Position numbers and translations under genes: made by a program. 49,733 nt of DNA from a virus. The stretch spans positions 1 to 49,733 of IMG/VR virus record IMGVR_UViG_3300050132_000197, one strand, 5' to 3'. Numbering within the stretch: position 1 is the first letter of the stretch; every line of letters begins with the position of its first letter. Under the pieces are notes generated by a model. It ran no database searches. It worked only from the letters and a program-made list of their open reading frames with translations, and had not been told where the DNA came from. Positions 21,130 through 30,043 of this stretch are shown in pieces.

Positions 21130-22125
21130 ATGTCGGGACAGTTGTGGGTCACCAACGCAGCGGACGGGTACTTAGCTTCCCCGAAGCTTTCCAAGGTTCT
21201 CCGGTATGCAGTGCAGCCGCAGACCAAATTCCGTCAGTTCGCTGACGTCAAGGATGCCGCCGTTCAGGGCAAGGGCAAGGGCGATACGTTCCATTGGGAC
21301 GTGTTCAGTGACGTAACCACTCAGGGTACGACCCTGACGGAGACGAGCACCATGCCCGAAACCAACTACCTGGTCACCCAGGGAACGATGACCATCACAG
21401 AATACGGCAACAGCGTGCCGTACTCCGGTAAGCTGGATGACTTGTCGGAAATGCCGATCAAGGAGATCATCAACAAGGCGCTCAAGAACGATGCTACCAA
21501 AGCGTTCGACATCGCCGCTTTCGGCCAGTTCAACCAGACCGAGCTGCGCATCACCCCGCTTAACGGCACGGACACCATGTCTGTCGTTCTGACTACCAAC
21601 GGGACCGCAACCGGTACCAATAACGTGGCCCTGGGTAAAAACCACGTCAAGTCCATCGTGGACATGATGAAAGAGCGGAACGTCCCGTTCTACCAGGGTG
21701 ATGATTACATGGCTATTTCCAGCCCGACCAGCTACCGACAGTTCAAGAACGACCTGGAACTTGTGCGGCAGTATTCGGACCTGGGCTTCGTTATGATCGT
21801 CAACAGCGAGATCGGCCGTTACGAGAACTGCCGATTCACTGAGCAGACCAACATCCCCAAGGGCGGGGCGGCTGACTCGGTCATCTGGAACCCGAACACC
21901 AAGACAGCCGATCCCTGGAACAACGGTCTTTCGTCCTGGGTCTTCTTCTTCGGTGATGACGCCGTTGCAGAGGGTGTCGCGGTACCGGAGGAAATGCGCG
22001 GTAAGATCCCGACCGACTTCGGCCGTTCCAAGGGCATTGCCTGGTATGCGGAACTCGGGTTTGCTCTGGTCCACAAGGGCGATGTGCCCAACCAGCGCAT
22101 CTTTAAGTGGGATTCCGCGGTTTAA
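21130..22125 (+). CDS. Major capsid protein (N4 gp56-like family)
   Basis: 331 residues with AAAGGAGTAGG upstream. Conserved blocks of the N4-gp56 type major capsid family are visible: LSKVLRYAVQPQTKFRQFADVKDAAVQGKGKGDTFHWDVFSD, ITEYGNSVPYSGKLDDLSEMPIKEIINKALKNDATKAFDIAAF, and the C-terminal AWYAELGFALVHKGDVPNQRIFKWDSA. These proteins form the capsid shell with an HK97-like fold. It directly follows the scaffold gene. A hairpin lies in the gap after it. Confidence 0.92.
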   Translation: MSGQLWVTNAADGYLASPKLSKVLRYAVQPQTKFRQFADVKDAAVQGKGKGDTFHWDVFSDVTTQGTTLTETSTMPETNYLVTQGTMTITEYGNSVPYSGKLDDLSEMPIKEIINKALKNDATKAFDIAAFGQFNQTELRITPLNGTDTMSVVLTTNGTATGTNNVALGKNHVKSIVDMMKERNVPFYQGDDYMAISSPTSYRQFKNDLELVRQYSDLGFVMIVNSEIGRYENCRFTEQTNIPKGGAADSVIWNPNTKTADPWNNGLSSWVFFFGDDAVAEGVAVPEEMRGKIPTDFGRSKGIAWYAELGFALVHKGDVPNQRIFKWDSAV

Positions 22126-22154
22126 CCCGGCCAGAATAGGCAGGTAACAATCAA

Positions 22155-22178
22155 GGGGAGGGGCAACCTTCCCCCGTT
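22155..22178 (+). terminator. Hairpin after the major capsid gene
   Basis: GGGGAGG(G) and CCTTCCCCC around 22155-22176 form a stem of 7-8 bp with a short loop, followed by CGTTTC. The T-run is weak, so partial termination could reduce expression of downstream genes relative to the capsid protein. Confidence 0.5.
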
Positions 22179-22200
22179 TCCAGAAGATCAGGAGGATGCA

Positions 22201-22569
22201 ATGGGTTACGATGCACCGAATTTCCAGGTACGACATGAGACGCTTGTTGGCAATGCGGGGGGCGCCGCTACCACGGAGTATGCCAAATTCCGGTCTTTCC
22301 AGAAGACCAAAATAAAAGCAGTCCACGCGATTGTTACGGTCGCCGGGACCTCGACGGCTCACGGTCTGGACGTCTACCACGGCACCACGTCCATTGGCAC
22401 CATTGTGGTAGGCACTGCTGCTGTAGGCACAGGCGTCCATTCAGCTACCCTCAATGAGATCATGCAGTCCTATGACCAGGCAAGCGTCAAGTCTCTTGCT
22501 GATGTCGTCGGTAAGGCAGATATCATCGTAGAGCACCATCTGTGCGAGGACGGGACCAATACGCCGTAA
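22201..22569 (+). CDS. Putative capsid decoration or minor head protein
   Basis: 122 residues with AGGAGGATGC before the ATG. TKIKAVHAIVTVAGTSTAHGLDVYHGTTSIGTIVVGTAAVGTGVHSATLNEI is a beta-rich sequence like small phage head decoration or fibre proteins; the position immediately after the major capsid gene fits. No family signature is certain. Confidence 0.6.
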   Translation: MGYDAPNFQVRHETLVGNAGGAATTEYAKFRSFQKTKIKAVHAIVTVAGTSTAHGLDVYHGTTSIGTIVVGTAAVGTGVHSATLNEIMQSYDQASVKSLADVVGKADIIVEHHLCEDGTNTP

Positions 22570-22580
22570 CTAGGTAGCGT

Positions 22581-22611
22581 ATGAGAGGGGGCGGTTTCGG
22601 CCGTTCCCTCC
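22581..22611 (+). terminator. Hairpin before the next small gene
   Basis: GAGGGGGCGG and CCGTTCCCTC pair around a short TTTCGG loop at 22583-22610, followed by CACTTCGTTAAAA. The T-run is weak. It may be a processing or attenuating element between the decoration gene and the following genes. Confidence 0.35.
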
Positions 22612-22634
22612 ACTTCGTTAAAAAGGAGCAGGGT

Positions 22635-22841
22635 ATGCCAGGAAGCAAAATGCCGCACAGAGGGATCAGCGCGGGCCTTGCCGGCGCACACAGGGGCGGG
22701 CACAGCATGGCGGAACTGCAGCAGGGTTTCCGGAACCATGGCCCAATGAACGGCAACGGTATGATGCCGGGAAGTTCACCGCCTGAAGAGCAGAGTGAGT
22801 TCCCTGCTTCAGGACCTTCAGAACAGGGGGAAAACGAATAA
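22635..22841 (+). CDS. Small Gly/Met-rich hypothetical protein
   Basis: 68 residues from ATG 22635, chosen for AAAAAGGAG upstream. MPGSKMPHRGISAGLAGAHRGGHSMAELQQGFRNHGPMNGNGMMPGSSPPEEQSEF is low-complexity and probably disordered. The stop overlaps the next ATG (TAATG). Function unknown. Confidence 0.65.
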   Translation: MPGSKMPHRGISAGLAGAHRGGHSMAELQQGFRNHGPMNGNGMMPGSSPPEEQSEFPASGPSEQGENE

Positions 22842-23368
22842 TGAGCCAGCTCGACAGGAACAAACCCTACGGGGAAGTTTTCGGAGCCCAGGACGGCCAC
22901 AGGTTCGAACAGGGCGGTAAGAAGTTCGACAACATCGGTGATGAGGTTGTCAAGATGACGCCCGCACAGATAGCGGCTGAGGAAGCTGAGACTTCCTTGC
23001 TATCCACAGCTGGCAAGATTGCCAATGCCATCCAGCTGGGAACTGCCGAGGATGGGTCCCCTTATGCCGCCGAAGCAGGCGCAGCGGACTTCAAGGAGCT
23101 CCCCGCGGCCGATTACATCATGAAGCACATGGGGTACGGAAAATACAACGTGCTGACCGCAGACGGGGTGGCCGTCGAAACCGGTCTTGATAAGACCGGA
23201 GCCGGGTTGAAACTCGATGAGCTCAACGCCGGTTCCGATCTCGACCTTGACGCTCAACTCCAGTCGCAGGGTGGGCCTATAGCACCCAAAGGCGAACCAG
23301 GCGCAACAGCCGACGAGGGCACGGAAGCCGTCGACACGCAGGCATCAACTGAGACTGCCGGGGAATGA
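22841..23368 (+). CDS. Hypothetical virion-associated protein
   Basis: 175 residues. The opening MSQLDRNKPYGEVFGAQDGHRFEQGGKKFDNIGDEV is a motif common in phage structural-gene clusters (short, RNKPYGEVxG then F-QGGK). A middle segment ADFKELPAADYIMKHMGYGKYNVLTADG is followed by an acidic low-complexity C-terminus. It may be a minor head protein or accessory factor, but the assignment is weak. Its stop overlaps the next gene. Confidence 0.7.
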   Translation: MSQLDRNKPYGEVFGAQDGHRFEQGGKKFDNIGDEVVKMTPAQIAAEEAETSLLSTAGKIANAIQLGTAEDGSPYAAEAGAADFKELPAADYIMKHMGYGKYNVLTADGVAVETGLDKTGAGLKLDELNAGSDLDLDAQLQSQGGPIAPKGEPGATADEGTEAVDTQASTETAGE

Positions 23369-24903
23369 CCTGGAGGATTGACGGCCCACAAGGCAAAGAG
23401 GCACAGAAGATCAAGTATCTCCTTCCCCGGTACACCCGGGGCAAGGGGCTTGATATCGGTTGTGGCACTGAGAAGGCGTTTCCGCACTTCATCGGCGTCG
23501 ACAACGGCCACCATTTTGGAACGGACGCGGCTGATGTGGTTTGTGAAGCCGACGACCTTTCACAGTTCGAAGACGGCTCCATGGATTTCGTGTTTTCCTC
23601 ACACGCCCTGGAGCACATGCCGGACATGCAGAAGGCCCTGAACGAGTGGGGGAGGGTCATTAAGCCGGGAGGCTGCCTCTGCCTGTACGTTCCTTCCGCC
23701 AATCTCTACCCGATATGCGGTGAGCCAGGTGCTAATCCGGACCACAAACACGACATCTACCCGGGCGAGATCCCGACCCTGATGGCCAAGACGCCTTATG
23801 CCTGGGACCAGGTGATCAAGGAAGAACGCGACGGCGGCAACGAGTACAGCCTGTTTGAGGTCTACCGGAAGATATCCGATGACGCGCTTGCCGAGTACGT
23901 CCATGAAGGGTTCCCTCGAGGTAAGACCGTATGCATCTGTCGCTTCGGTGGTTTCGGTGACATGCTGCAGACCGCGGCGATCCTCCCAAGGCTCAAGGAG
24001 CAGGGTTACCACGTCACGATCATGACCACGCCGAAAGGTCAGGGAATCCTCCAGCACGACCCGCATGTCGACGATTGGTACATCGTTGATACCGACCAGG
24101 TACCGAACGGGGAACTCAATGCATTCTGGAAGGCCCAGGCCAAGCGGTTCACTAAGTTCATCAACCTGTCCGAGTCGATCGAGGGGCATTTGCTGGCCAT
24201 GCCCGGGCGCATCAACCATTCCTGGCCGCACGAGGTTCGGAAGAAACGCCTGAATGCGAACTACATGGACTGGACGGCCGAGCTGGCCGGTGTGCAGTTC
24301 AAGGCTTGCCAGTTGTTCTACCCCTCGCGTGCCGAGTTCGACCGAGCGGAGAAAGCTATGGGCGACGACCATTTTGATATCGTGTGGGCGCTCGCGGGAT
24401 CCTCCTGCCACAAGGTTTACCCTCACCAGGATGCGGTGATAGCCCGGGTCATGCTGGATATGCCGGAAGCTAGGATATTTCTAGTGGGCGATTTCGCCTG
24501 CAAGCTCCTGGAGCAGGGGTGGGAACTGGAGAAGAGAATCATTATGCTCTCCGGCGAACAAGAGATTAGGGATACTCTGACCATGGCGGTGACCTCTCAT
24601 TGCGTTGTCGGTCCTGAAACTGGAGTGCTGAACGCCGTAGCCTACGAAAAGAACGTGTCAAAGGTCGTCATGTTATCCCATTCCAGCCACAATAACCTGA
24701 CTAAACACTGGGTTAGAACTACGGTCGCCGTGCCGGAAGAATGTGATTGTTTTCCGTGTCACCGTCTCCATTACGGAAAGGATGACTGCGAGTACGTTGA
24801 AGAGGTGGGCGCCGCATTATGCGCAATCAACACGGACCCGGCAAAGGTCTACGCGGGAATTCGGAGGGCTTATGACTCTTGGCGAGCTAATCAAAACCTG
24901 TAG
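23365..24903 (+). CDS. Fusion: class I SAM methyltransferase and GT9-type heptosyltransferase
   Basis: 512 residues. Residues 20-155 form a methyltransferase: GKGLDIGCGTEKAFPHFIGVD (SAM loop), SMDFVFSSHALEHMPDMQKALNEWGRVIKPGGCLCLYVPS. From about residue 187 a glycosyltransferase family 9 domain follows: VCICRFGGFGDMLQTAAILPRLKEQGYHVTIMTT with Asp199, and VVGPETGVLNAVAY with Glu418, resembling ADP-heptose:LPS heptosyltransferases. In bacteria GT9 enzymes build LPS cores; in a phage they may modify the host surface or virion. It sits inside the capsid/tail gene block, overlapping both neighbours, so it is expressed with structural genes. Confidence 0.85.
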   Translation: MTWRIDGPQGKEAQKIKYLLPRYTRGKGLDIGCGTEKAFPHFIGVDNGHHFGTDAADVVCEADDLSQFEDGSMDFVFSSHALEHMPDMQKALNEWGRVIKPGGCLCLYVPSANLYPICGEPGANPDHKHDIYPGEIPTLMAKTPYAWDQVIKEERDGGNEYSLFEVYRKISDDALAEYVHEGFPRGKTVCICRFGGFGDMLQTAAILPRLKEQGYHVTIMTTPKGQGILQHDPHVDDWYIVDTDQVPNGELNAFWKAQAKRFTKFINLSESIEGHLLAMPGRINHSWPHEVRKKRLNANYMDWTAELAGVQFKACQLFYPSRAEFDRAEKAMGDDHFDIVWALAGSSCHKVYPHQDAVIARVMLDMPEARIFLVGDFACKLLEQGWELEKRIIMLSGEQEIRDTLTMAVTSHCVVGPETGVLNAVAYEKNVSKVVMLSHSSHNNLTKHWVRTTVAVPEECDCFPCHRLHYGKDDCEYVEEVGAALCAINTDPAKVYAGIRRAYDSWRANQNL

Positions 24904-25546
24904 GCGAGAGCTCGCAGATGATTCAGGCGGTGCAAAAAACGGTCTGGTCAAGGACTGGCAGCTGATTGATTACGCCAACGACGCAGAGAATGAGGCTTGC
25001 CGGCGCGCCAGCTTGATCTCTGATTCTTCCACAACGGCTATTTGTACTATCCCGGTGCTTACGGGCGTGAACATATACGACCTGGACCCGCGGATTATCT
25101 ATGTGCAGAGGATCAAACTTCTGTCCAAATCTCAGCCTTTGGGAAAATACACCTTCAAGGAACTAGACGAGTTTCGGGTGGGGTGGGAAACCTCGACGGG
25201 CACAGTTGAGGCAATAGTAACAGGCATGGACACCGGTAAGCTCCAGATCTACCGGATACCTATCGCTGATGACACAATCAAGCTGACTGTTACCAGGATC
25301 CCGTTGGTTGAAATGCTTGCGCTCGCAGACACGCCTGAGATCAATCAGCGGTTTCACCGGTCCCTGATTTTCTGGATGAAGTTCAAAGCTTACGATAACC
25401 AGGACTCCGAGATTTACGATCCGAAACTGTCTGACAAGAACTATCACCTTTTTGAACAGGAATTCGGGGTGAAGCCTGGCGCAACAAGCGAGATTTTTGA
25501 TGAAATCAACACGCCTTTCGACAGCGATGATGTCGGTTGGCAATAA
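24872..25546 (+). CDS. Head-tail adaptor-like protein (DUF6682-like)
   Basis: 224 residues from ATG 24872, with GGAGGGCT upstream and overlapping the previous gene. TLGELIKTCRRELADDSGGAKNGLVKDWQLIDYANDAENEACRRASLISDSS, YDLDPRIIYVQRIKLLSKSQPLGKYTFKELDEF and a TDTPEINQRFHRSLIFWMKFKAYDNQDSEIYD part fit phage adaptor proteins that bridge portal and tail in podoviruses (DUF6682-type pattern). The order portal, capsid, then adaptor is typical. Confidence 0.7.
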   Translation: MTLGELIKTCRRELADDSGGAKNGLVKDWQLIDYANDAENEACRRASLISDSSTTAICTIPVLTGVNIYDLDPRIIYVQRIKLLSKSQPLGKYTFKELDEFRVGWETSTGTVEAIVTGMDTGKLQIYRIPIADDTIKLTVTRIPLVEMLALADTPEINQRFHRSLIFWMKFKAYDNQDSEIYDPKLSDKNYHLFEQEFGVKPGATSEIFDEINTPFDSDDVGWQ

Positions 25547-25557
25547 GGGGATTGCTC

Positions 25558-25788
25558 ATGAAGATGCAAAGGGTTGAATCATCGAACATCCATTCCACTG
25601 GCCATGAGGGAGACACGATGCACATCGCTTTCAAACTCAAGGATGGCAGCATCGGGGAGACCTACGCCTACACACCCGTTTCGGCTGGAAATCACGTTAA
25701 GCTCCGCGCGGCAAAGAGCGTCGGCGGGCACCTCAACAAGATGGGGATCAAGGGAGTGAAGCTTCCAGCAGAGCATAAGAGAGGGTAA
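25558..25788 (+). CDS. KTSC-like small protein
   Basis: 76 residues; an AAGGGG is upstream of ATG 25558. VESSNIHSTGHEGDTMHIAFKLKDGSIGETYAYTPVSAGNHVKLRAAKSVGGHLNK matches the small beta-rich KTSC family (S-S at start, FKdG, Y.Y..V, KSxG..LN). KTSC proteins are found in phages and bacteria near nucleases or virion proteins; role unknown. Confidence 0.75.
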   Translation: MKMQRVESSNIHSTGHEGDTMHIAFKLKDGSIGETYAYTPVSAGNHVKLRAAKSVGGHLNKMGIKGVKLPAEHKRG

Positions 25789-25790
25789 CT

Positions 25791-26807
25791 ATGCCGGAGG
25801 TGACCTACAACTTCATTGGAATGAACAATGTCATTGATCCTTCGGACATTGCACCCGATCCTAGTTCCAGGGAGCTGACCTTCAAGGAGGCGGCGCTTCT
25901 TGTCAATGTGGATCCGGATAATGACGGCTGCATTTCCATGAGGCAGGGCTTTGTATCGTCGCTAAGGGCTACGGGTCTCCATTCTGGCTGGAGCAATCCC
26001 TATGATCCGAAAGAGGGATACTTTGTCAACGACACGCTCCTGAATCGGATCAACGCTGACGGTACCATTACCATAGTACGTTTCGACATGATCCCTGGCA
26101 TACCGGTCAATTTTTGCCAGATCAACGACGTGGTGGCCTACTCAAACGGCCTCCAGTTCGGCATCATCGAGGATGGGCTTGATACGCCTTCCTTCACTCC
26201 GACTGCACCGTACAAAGCCCGCATGGTGGCTGGCAAGCACATGGAGTTCTTCAACGGCAGGCTCTATGCCCTGGTGGACAATTACCAGGGTAAGCCCTGC
26301 TCACTCGTCTGTTCAGACGCACTGGATGTGGCGGGCTGGCTGGAAAGTATGGATTTGAGAGAGAACATCGTGGAGAACTTCGACGGCGAAGGGTCTATGG
26401 TTGCCCGAGTCGACGGCGGCTTGTTCGTTTCCTCCAGCATCGAGACGTTCTTTCTGGAGGGAAATGACGCTGTAACGAGCCAACTGGAAACCTATAAGCA
26501 CAATGGTTTCGTTCAGTCCACCGTAGCCCCATACCCCGCGATCCCTGGCACCGTCCTTCCGATCAAGTCTGACCTGTTGAATGTCAACGGGTTGCCTCCA
26601 GGAAACGCGCTACTATGGGCATCCACGCGCGGGGTCTGTGTCGGAGGCACCGGTGGGTTTTTCAAGAATCTGACCGAAAGCAAGGTTTCTTACCCTGTAG
26701 GAACCAAGGGCACCGCGGTTCTTCGTGAGTATGGCGGTCTAATCCATTACGTCTTCGCCATTCAAGGGGGCGGTGACGCCTACAATGTCTACGAGGCCGC
26801 ACTGTGA
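25791..26807 (+). CDS. Virion structural protein (tail or stabilisation type)
   Basis: 338 residues, starting MPEVTYNFIGMNNVIDPSDIAPD. LLVNVDPDNDGCISMRQGFVSSLRATGLHSGW and later GGRLYALVDNYQGKPCSLVCSDALDVAGW-type segments give repeated beta hairpins, like podovirus tail-stabilising or beta-propeller proteins. The ribosome site is GGGTAACT, weak. It overlaps the next gene by four bases. Exact family not recognised. Confidence 0.65.
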   Translation: MPEVTYNFIGMNNVIDPSDIAPDPSSRELTFKEAALLVNVDPDNDGCISMRQGFVSSLRATGLHSGWSNPYDPKEGYFVNDTLLNRINADGTITIVRFDMIPGIPVNFCQINDVVAYSNGLQFGIIEDGLDTPSFTPTAPYKARMVAGKHMEFFNGRLYALVDNYQGKPCSLVCSDALDVAGWLESMDLRENIVENFDGEGSMVARVDGGLFVSSSIETFFLEGNDAVTSQLETYKHNGFVQSTVAPYPAIPGTVLPIKSDLLNVNGLPPGNALLWASTRGVCVGGTGGFFKNLTESKVSYPVGTKGTAVLREYGGLIHYVFAIQGGGDAYNVYEAAL

Positions 26808-28867
26808 TTCCGCAGATCGCCCTGGTTGGGAGTGGGGCAGTTGATTACATAGGGCAGGCCCTTGCGCTGTATCGTGGCTTTGAGGCCTCAGGTCAAGATC
26901 ACCAGACGGTAATCCTCGATAGCTGCACCATGTTCTTTGAAATTGGAGAAATTAAGATAACTGATGACCCACCCGCCGGCATCATTTTCCGCCCTCGGTC
27001 TGGTGCGGTGGTACCAGTAGAGTACGACCAGGTTGTCAGCGATGGCCTAGGCGGCATATCCGTCCAGGCGCAGTACCTGCCGGGGGTAGCCGGCGGGTGG
27101 GGCAACGGCGAAATCCCACTGGCTACCAAGTCGCTGTTCCCTCTGACCGACGATGACGGTGCCTCGTTCGTTACCAGCCTGGCTGATGACGGAGCGACAA
27201 TAGACGGAGATTTTGCTGACGATGGCGATTTTGGCAACCTCTACTGGACAAACGGTAAGACGGGCGATGACCTTGTTATCCTCTCCTGGCGGGGTACGCC
27301 GACTCGCCATTTCCCGGTACCGAGCGACACCCAGATCCTCGGATTCTCGATGTTTGAGACGGCGCAGCCAGGTGCAGTTGAGGACACCCCTGAATATACC
27401 GCTTTTGGAACGGAGCTGTACCAGGCAGGGGAGGCAACGGATGCACCTTTATGGTCCTGGCCTTACAACGGAAGCGCGGTAGGGGGAAAATGTCTCATCC
27501 TCGGAGCCATGCAGGACGCGGCAGGGATAATCTACATCGTCACGCAGTCTGACCACTATAACGCCCCGCAGTCGGCCAAGCTTGGCAGTAGTCTCTGGCA
27601 TGACCTGAGCAAGCCGGGGTTCTGGCTCACCCTCTGGAAAACCGGCACCCAGGTAAACGGCTGGGATCTCGTCATGGAAGCCAGCTATGGCCGCAATGGC
27701 CTGCCGTGGTTCGGCAACTCGGATGGCACCGTGTTCATGTGCAGCAACGGGGATAACCTAACCTTCGATGGTGTCCTAACCCCGAACAAGCCTTTAATGT
27801 TTGTCACAACTGAGTTCGGCGTTACCCTCGCGGCTAAATTCGCCAGTTACAGCGAGACACCGATAGATAACTCTGCAGCAGATATGGCGATTGTGGCTGA
27901 GTACGGGGCCAACGAGTTTCAGGAGTTTGCTGGTAATGCGTTGGCGTTCTCACTGGTGCGCCTTAACTTTACTGCGATAAGCATCATAAAGACGACTCCG
28001 AGCGTATCCACCACATTGACAGGGCCTTTCCCATTACTGAGCCCAGCGCCCAGTATCCCGCCTGCGGTTAACTGTGTAGACAATTTCTGGGTTATTACCG
28101 GGGGGGACGGCATTATAACTGTCGAGGTCGATGTAGCAGGGGTGTGGGTGCCTGCCGGTCCCGGCCCGTACCGGTGCCATGTAGAGCAAGTATGCCCTGG
28201 GATTACCATCAATTATCAGGCGTTTGACGAGTGCAAAAATCATTCAGCTGTCTCGTTTGGTACCTCAGTAGGCCCATCTTCTCCCCCGGCTCCGATCGTA
28301 GTGACCGGCCCCGATGCCTGGAGTGGGAACATAGGGGATTATTCAGCAACAGGTGGGGTGGCCCCTTACACCTGGACTCCTCCTACTGGCTGTGGCATGG
28401 GGGACGTGGTAGCCCAGTGCTGCCCTGACGGGGAAGGTGGTTTTGCCTATACTGGATCGCTGCCGGTCCGTATGCCCTCAGGGTACTGGAAACCGATTGC
28501 AGATCAAGGCTATGGAGTTGGGGTGTCTTACGCTAATCTGGCTGCTGGCTATGGTGGAGCTCAGACCACAGTGACAAGTGGGAACACCCAGACCATAACC
28601 AGTCAGGGTTTGTCCTTCAATGTAACATATACTCTCGGGTCTGACATAGTTCCCATCAGTAACTCGGGTTGTCCTGGTTGCCGTAGTGTCAACAATGTGT
28701 GGGTCTCGTACACGAAGGGAACCGGAGAGGATTACCTGCCTGGAGGTTCGAGCCTGTTCAGCGGTTCAGCCGCTAGTTGCTGTATTGGGGCTAGAGGGCC
28801 AGGTGAAAGCTACAATGCGTACTTCATGATTTATATAATACATGAAAACATCTGGACTTGCCCATGA
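26804..28867 (+). CDS. Large virion protein with Ig/PKD-like segment
   Basis: 687 residues starting with GTG 26804 (overlap with the previous stop). The N-terminal half has repeated beta segments, including DDGASFVTSLADDGATIDGDFADDGDFGNLYW. Near residues 500-530, GNIGDYSATGGVAPYTWTPPTGC matches the start of a small immunoglobulin/PKD-like domain often seen in tail proteins. Cysteines cluster towards the C-terminus (CGMGDVVAQCCPDGEGG, SGCPGCRSVN, SCCIGARG), unusual for a cytoplasmic phage protein and suggesting metal binding or disulfides. Probably tail- or baseplate-associated; function not assigned. Confidence 0.65.
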   Translation: MIPQIALVGSGAVDYIGQALALYRGFEASGQDHQTVILDSCTMFFEIGEIKITDDPPAGIIFRPRSGAVVPVEYDQVVSDGLGGISVQAQYLPGVAGGWGNGEIPLATKSLFPLTDDDGASFVTSLADDGATIDGDFADDGDFGNLYWTNGKTGDDLVILSWRGTPTRHFPVPSDTQILGFSMFETAQPGAVEDTPEYTAFGTELYQAGEATDAPLWSWPYNGSAVGGKCLILGAMQDAAGIIYIVTQSDHYNAPQSAKLGSSLWHDLSKPGFWLTLWKTGTQVNGWDLVMEASYGRNGLPWFGNSDGTVFMCSNGDNLTFDGVLTPNKPLMFVTTEFGVTLAAKFASYSETPIDNSAADMAIVAEYGANEFQEFAGNALAFSLVRLNFTAISIIKTTPSVSTTLTGPFPLLSPAPSIPPAVNCVDNFWVITGGDGIITVEVDVAGVWVPAGPGPYRCHVEQVCPGITINYQAFDECKNHSAVSFGTSVGPSSPPAPIVVTGPDAWSGNIGDYSATGGVAPYTWTPPTGCGMGDVVAQCCPDGEGGFAYTGSLPVRMPSGYWKPIADQGYGVGVSYANLAAGYGGAQTTVTSGNTQTITSQGLSFNVTYTLGSDIVPISNSGCPGCRSVNNVWVSYTKGTGEDYLPGGSSLFSGSAASCCIGARGPGESYNAYFMIYIIHENIWTCP

Positions 28868-30030
28868 CCTTTACTCCGCCAGGCCAGTGCTCTTGGTTCC
28901 CATCATGCGCTCCGTACGACTGCAAAGCAGCGGGTACCTGTCTGACTGTGCCAGTGTCCGATGGCCCAAACGGTTATTCCCATGGTATCAATACAGGATA
29001 TGACACGACCAAGGAAGACAGCGAGGTAGGATACAATGTCACAGTCGCGGGCGTCGTAATCCCGATTGCTAAAACGGTGCGTAGTTTTGGCGTGTCGTAT
29101 TCGATGCAATATGGTGTACCAGTTGTCTTCGGCTACGTCCCCGACCTAACAGGACCGGCCACTCCTGTAGAGTGCCAGGAAACCCCGCCCAACACTCCCG
29201 CTCTCGCAGTGAGCGAAGATTGTGTTATTGAGGCATCGACGCTGCATTATTTGGATCAACGCTACGGTGTCTGCCTCTACCGATACACCAGAGACGAGAT
29301 ACATATGAAGGTGAGCAGTCAGGAGATGGCCTCAATCAAGGGGTCTTGGGGGCAGATGTCTTTTTACCAGGCCCAGGTAAAGACCAACTGTTACACGGCG
29401 CAGCGTACCGAGGAATGGCGGCTTATTATTGATGGTGTGCAGCAGACTCTAACCTCGGTCGTTTCCCAGCTAGAGCCTTTCGGTCCAAGAAACAGCGGTA
29501 AGGCCAGCCACACTGGTCTGTTCCCTGACTATGTTCCCGACCCCGAGACGCGCATGGTGCTGCTGTTCCCTACCCCGCCCTCAATGGGTATTCCTTGGAG
29601 CGATGTTCTTTGCCGGTTGGGTTGCTATGAGTTTGGGTATGACACAGATGAAGGAGCGGAGTCGTCGCAGAACGCCTTGGACGGTGGCAACAAGGATCAT
29701 TATTACCCGGCCTGGTGCCGCAGTTTGCAGACTGACCCGCTCTGGAGGGCAGCGGCAGACAGGCGTTACCAGATAAGCTGGAACCACGTTCCCATGCAGT
29801 CAATAACGTCTGACTACACCCCGCCGCCAATAACAGTGGACCCCATACCGAGGGGTGCGTTTGCTCGGCACCCTGCCGTGGGCACGCTGTACCAGTTCTT
29901 GCTGGAGAAAAGCGATGGGTCAACGCAGCTGGCAACGTCCCCGAGCTTTGACGCCCTTATTAACGCAGCATTGCCAGAAGGTCAGGCAACGAGTGGCACG
30001 ACCCTGTATTCTCCGATTTCGCTCATATAG
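28864..30030 (+). CDS. Cys-rich virion protein
   Basis: 388 residues from ATG 28864, overlapping the previous stop (ATGA). The N-terminus, PPGQCSWFPSCAPYDCKAAGTC, has four cysteines. Later parts are beta-rich with an aromatic-rich C-terminal half (DHYYPAWCRSLQTDPLWRAAADRRYQISWNHVPMQ). It forms a pair with the preceding gene by position and composition and is likely a tail protein. No family is recognised. Confidence 0.65.
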   Translation: MTFTPPGQCSWFPSCAPYDCKAAGTCLTVPVSDGPNGYSHGINTGYDTTKEDSEVGYNVTVAGVVIPIAKTVRSFGVSYSMQYGVPVVFGYVPDLTGPATPVECQETPPNTPALAVSEDCVIEASTLHYLDQRYGVCLYRYTRDEIHMKVSSQEMASIKGSWGQMSFYQAQVKTNCYTAQRTEEWRLIIDGVQQTLTSVVSQLEPFGPRNSGKASHTGLFPDYVPDPETRMVLLFPTPPSMGIPWSDVLCRLGCYEFGYDTDEGAESSQNALDGGNKDHYYPAWCRSLQTDPLWRAAADRRYQISWNHVPMQSITSDYTPPPITVDPIPRGAFARHPAVGTLYQFLLEKSDGSTQLATSPSFDALINAALPEGQATSGTTLYSPISLI

Positions 30031-30043
30031 GAGGGCCTGAACG

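Noticed and set aside
21172-22440. 422-residue minus-strand open frame under the capsid gene
   Set aside because: It mirrors the major capsid gene and decoration-like gene in an antisense frame, with no ribosome site or recognisable domain.
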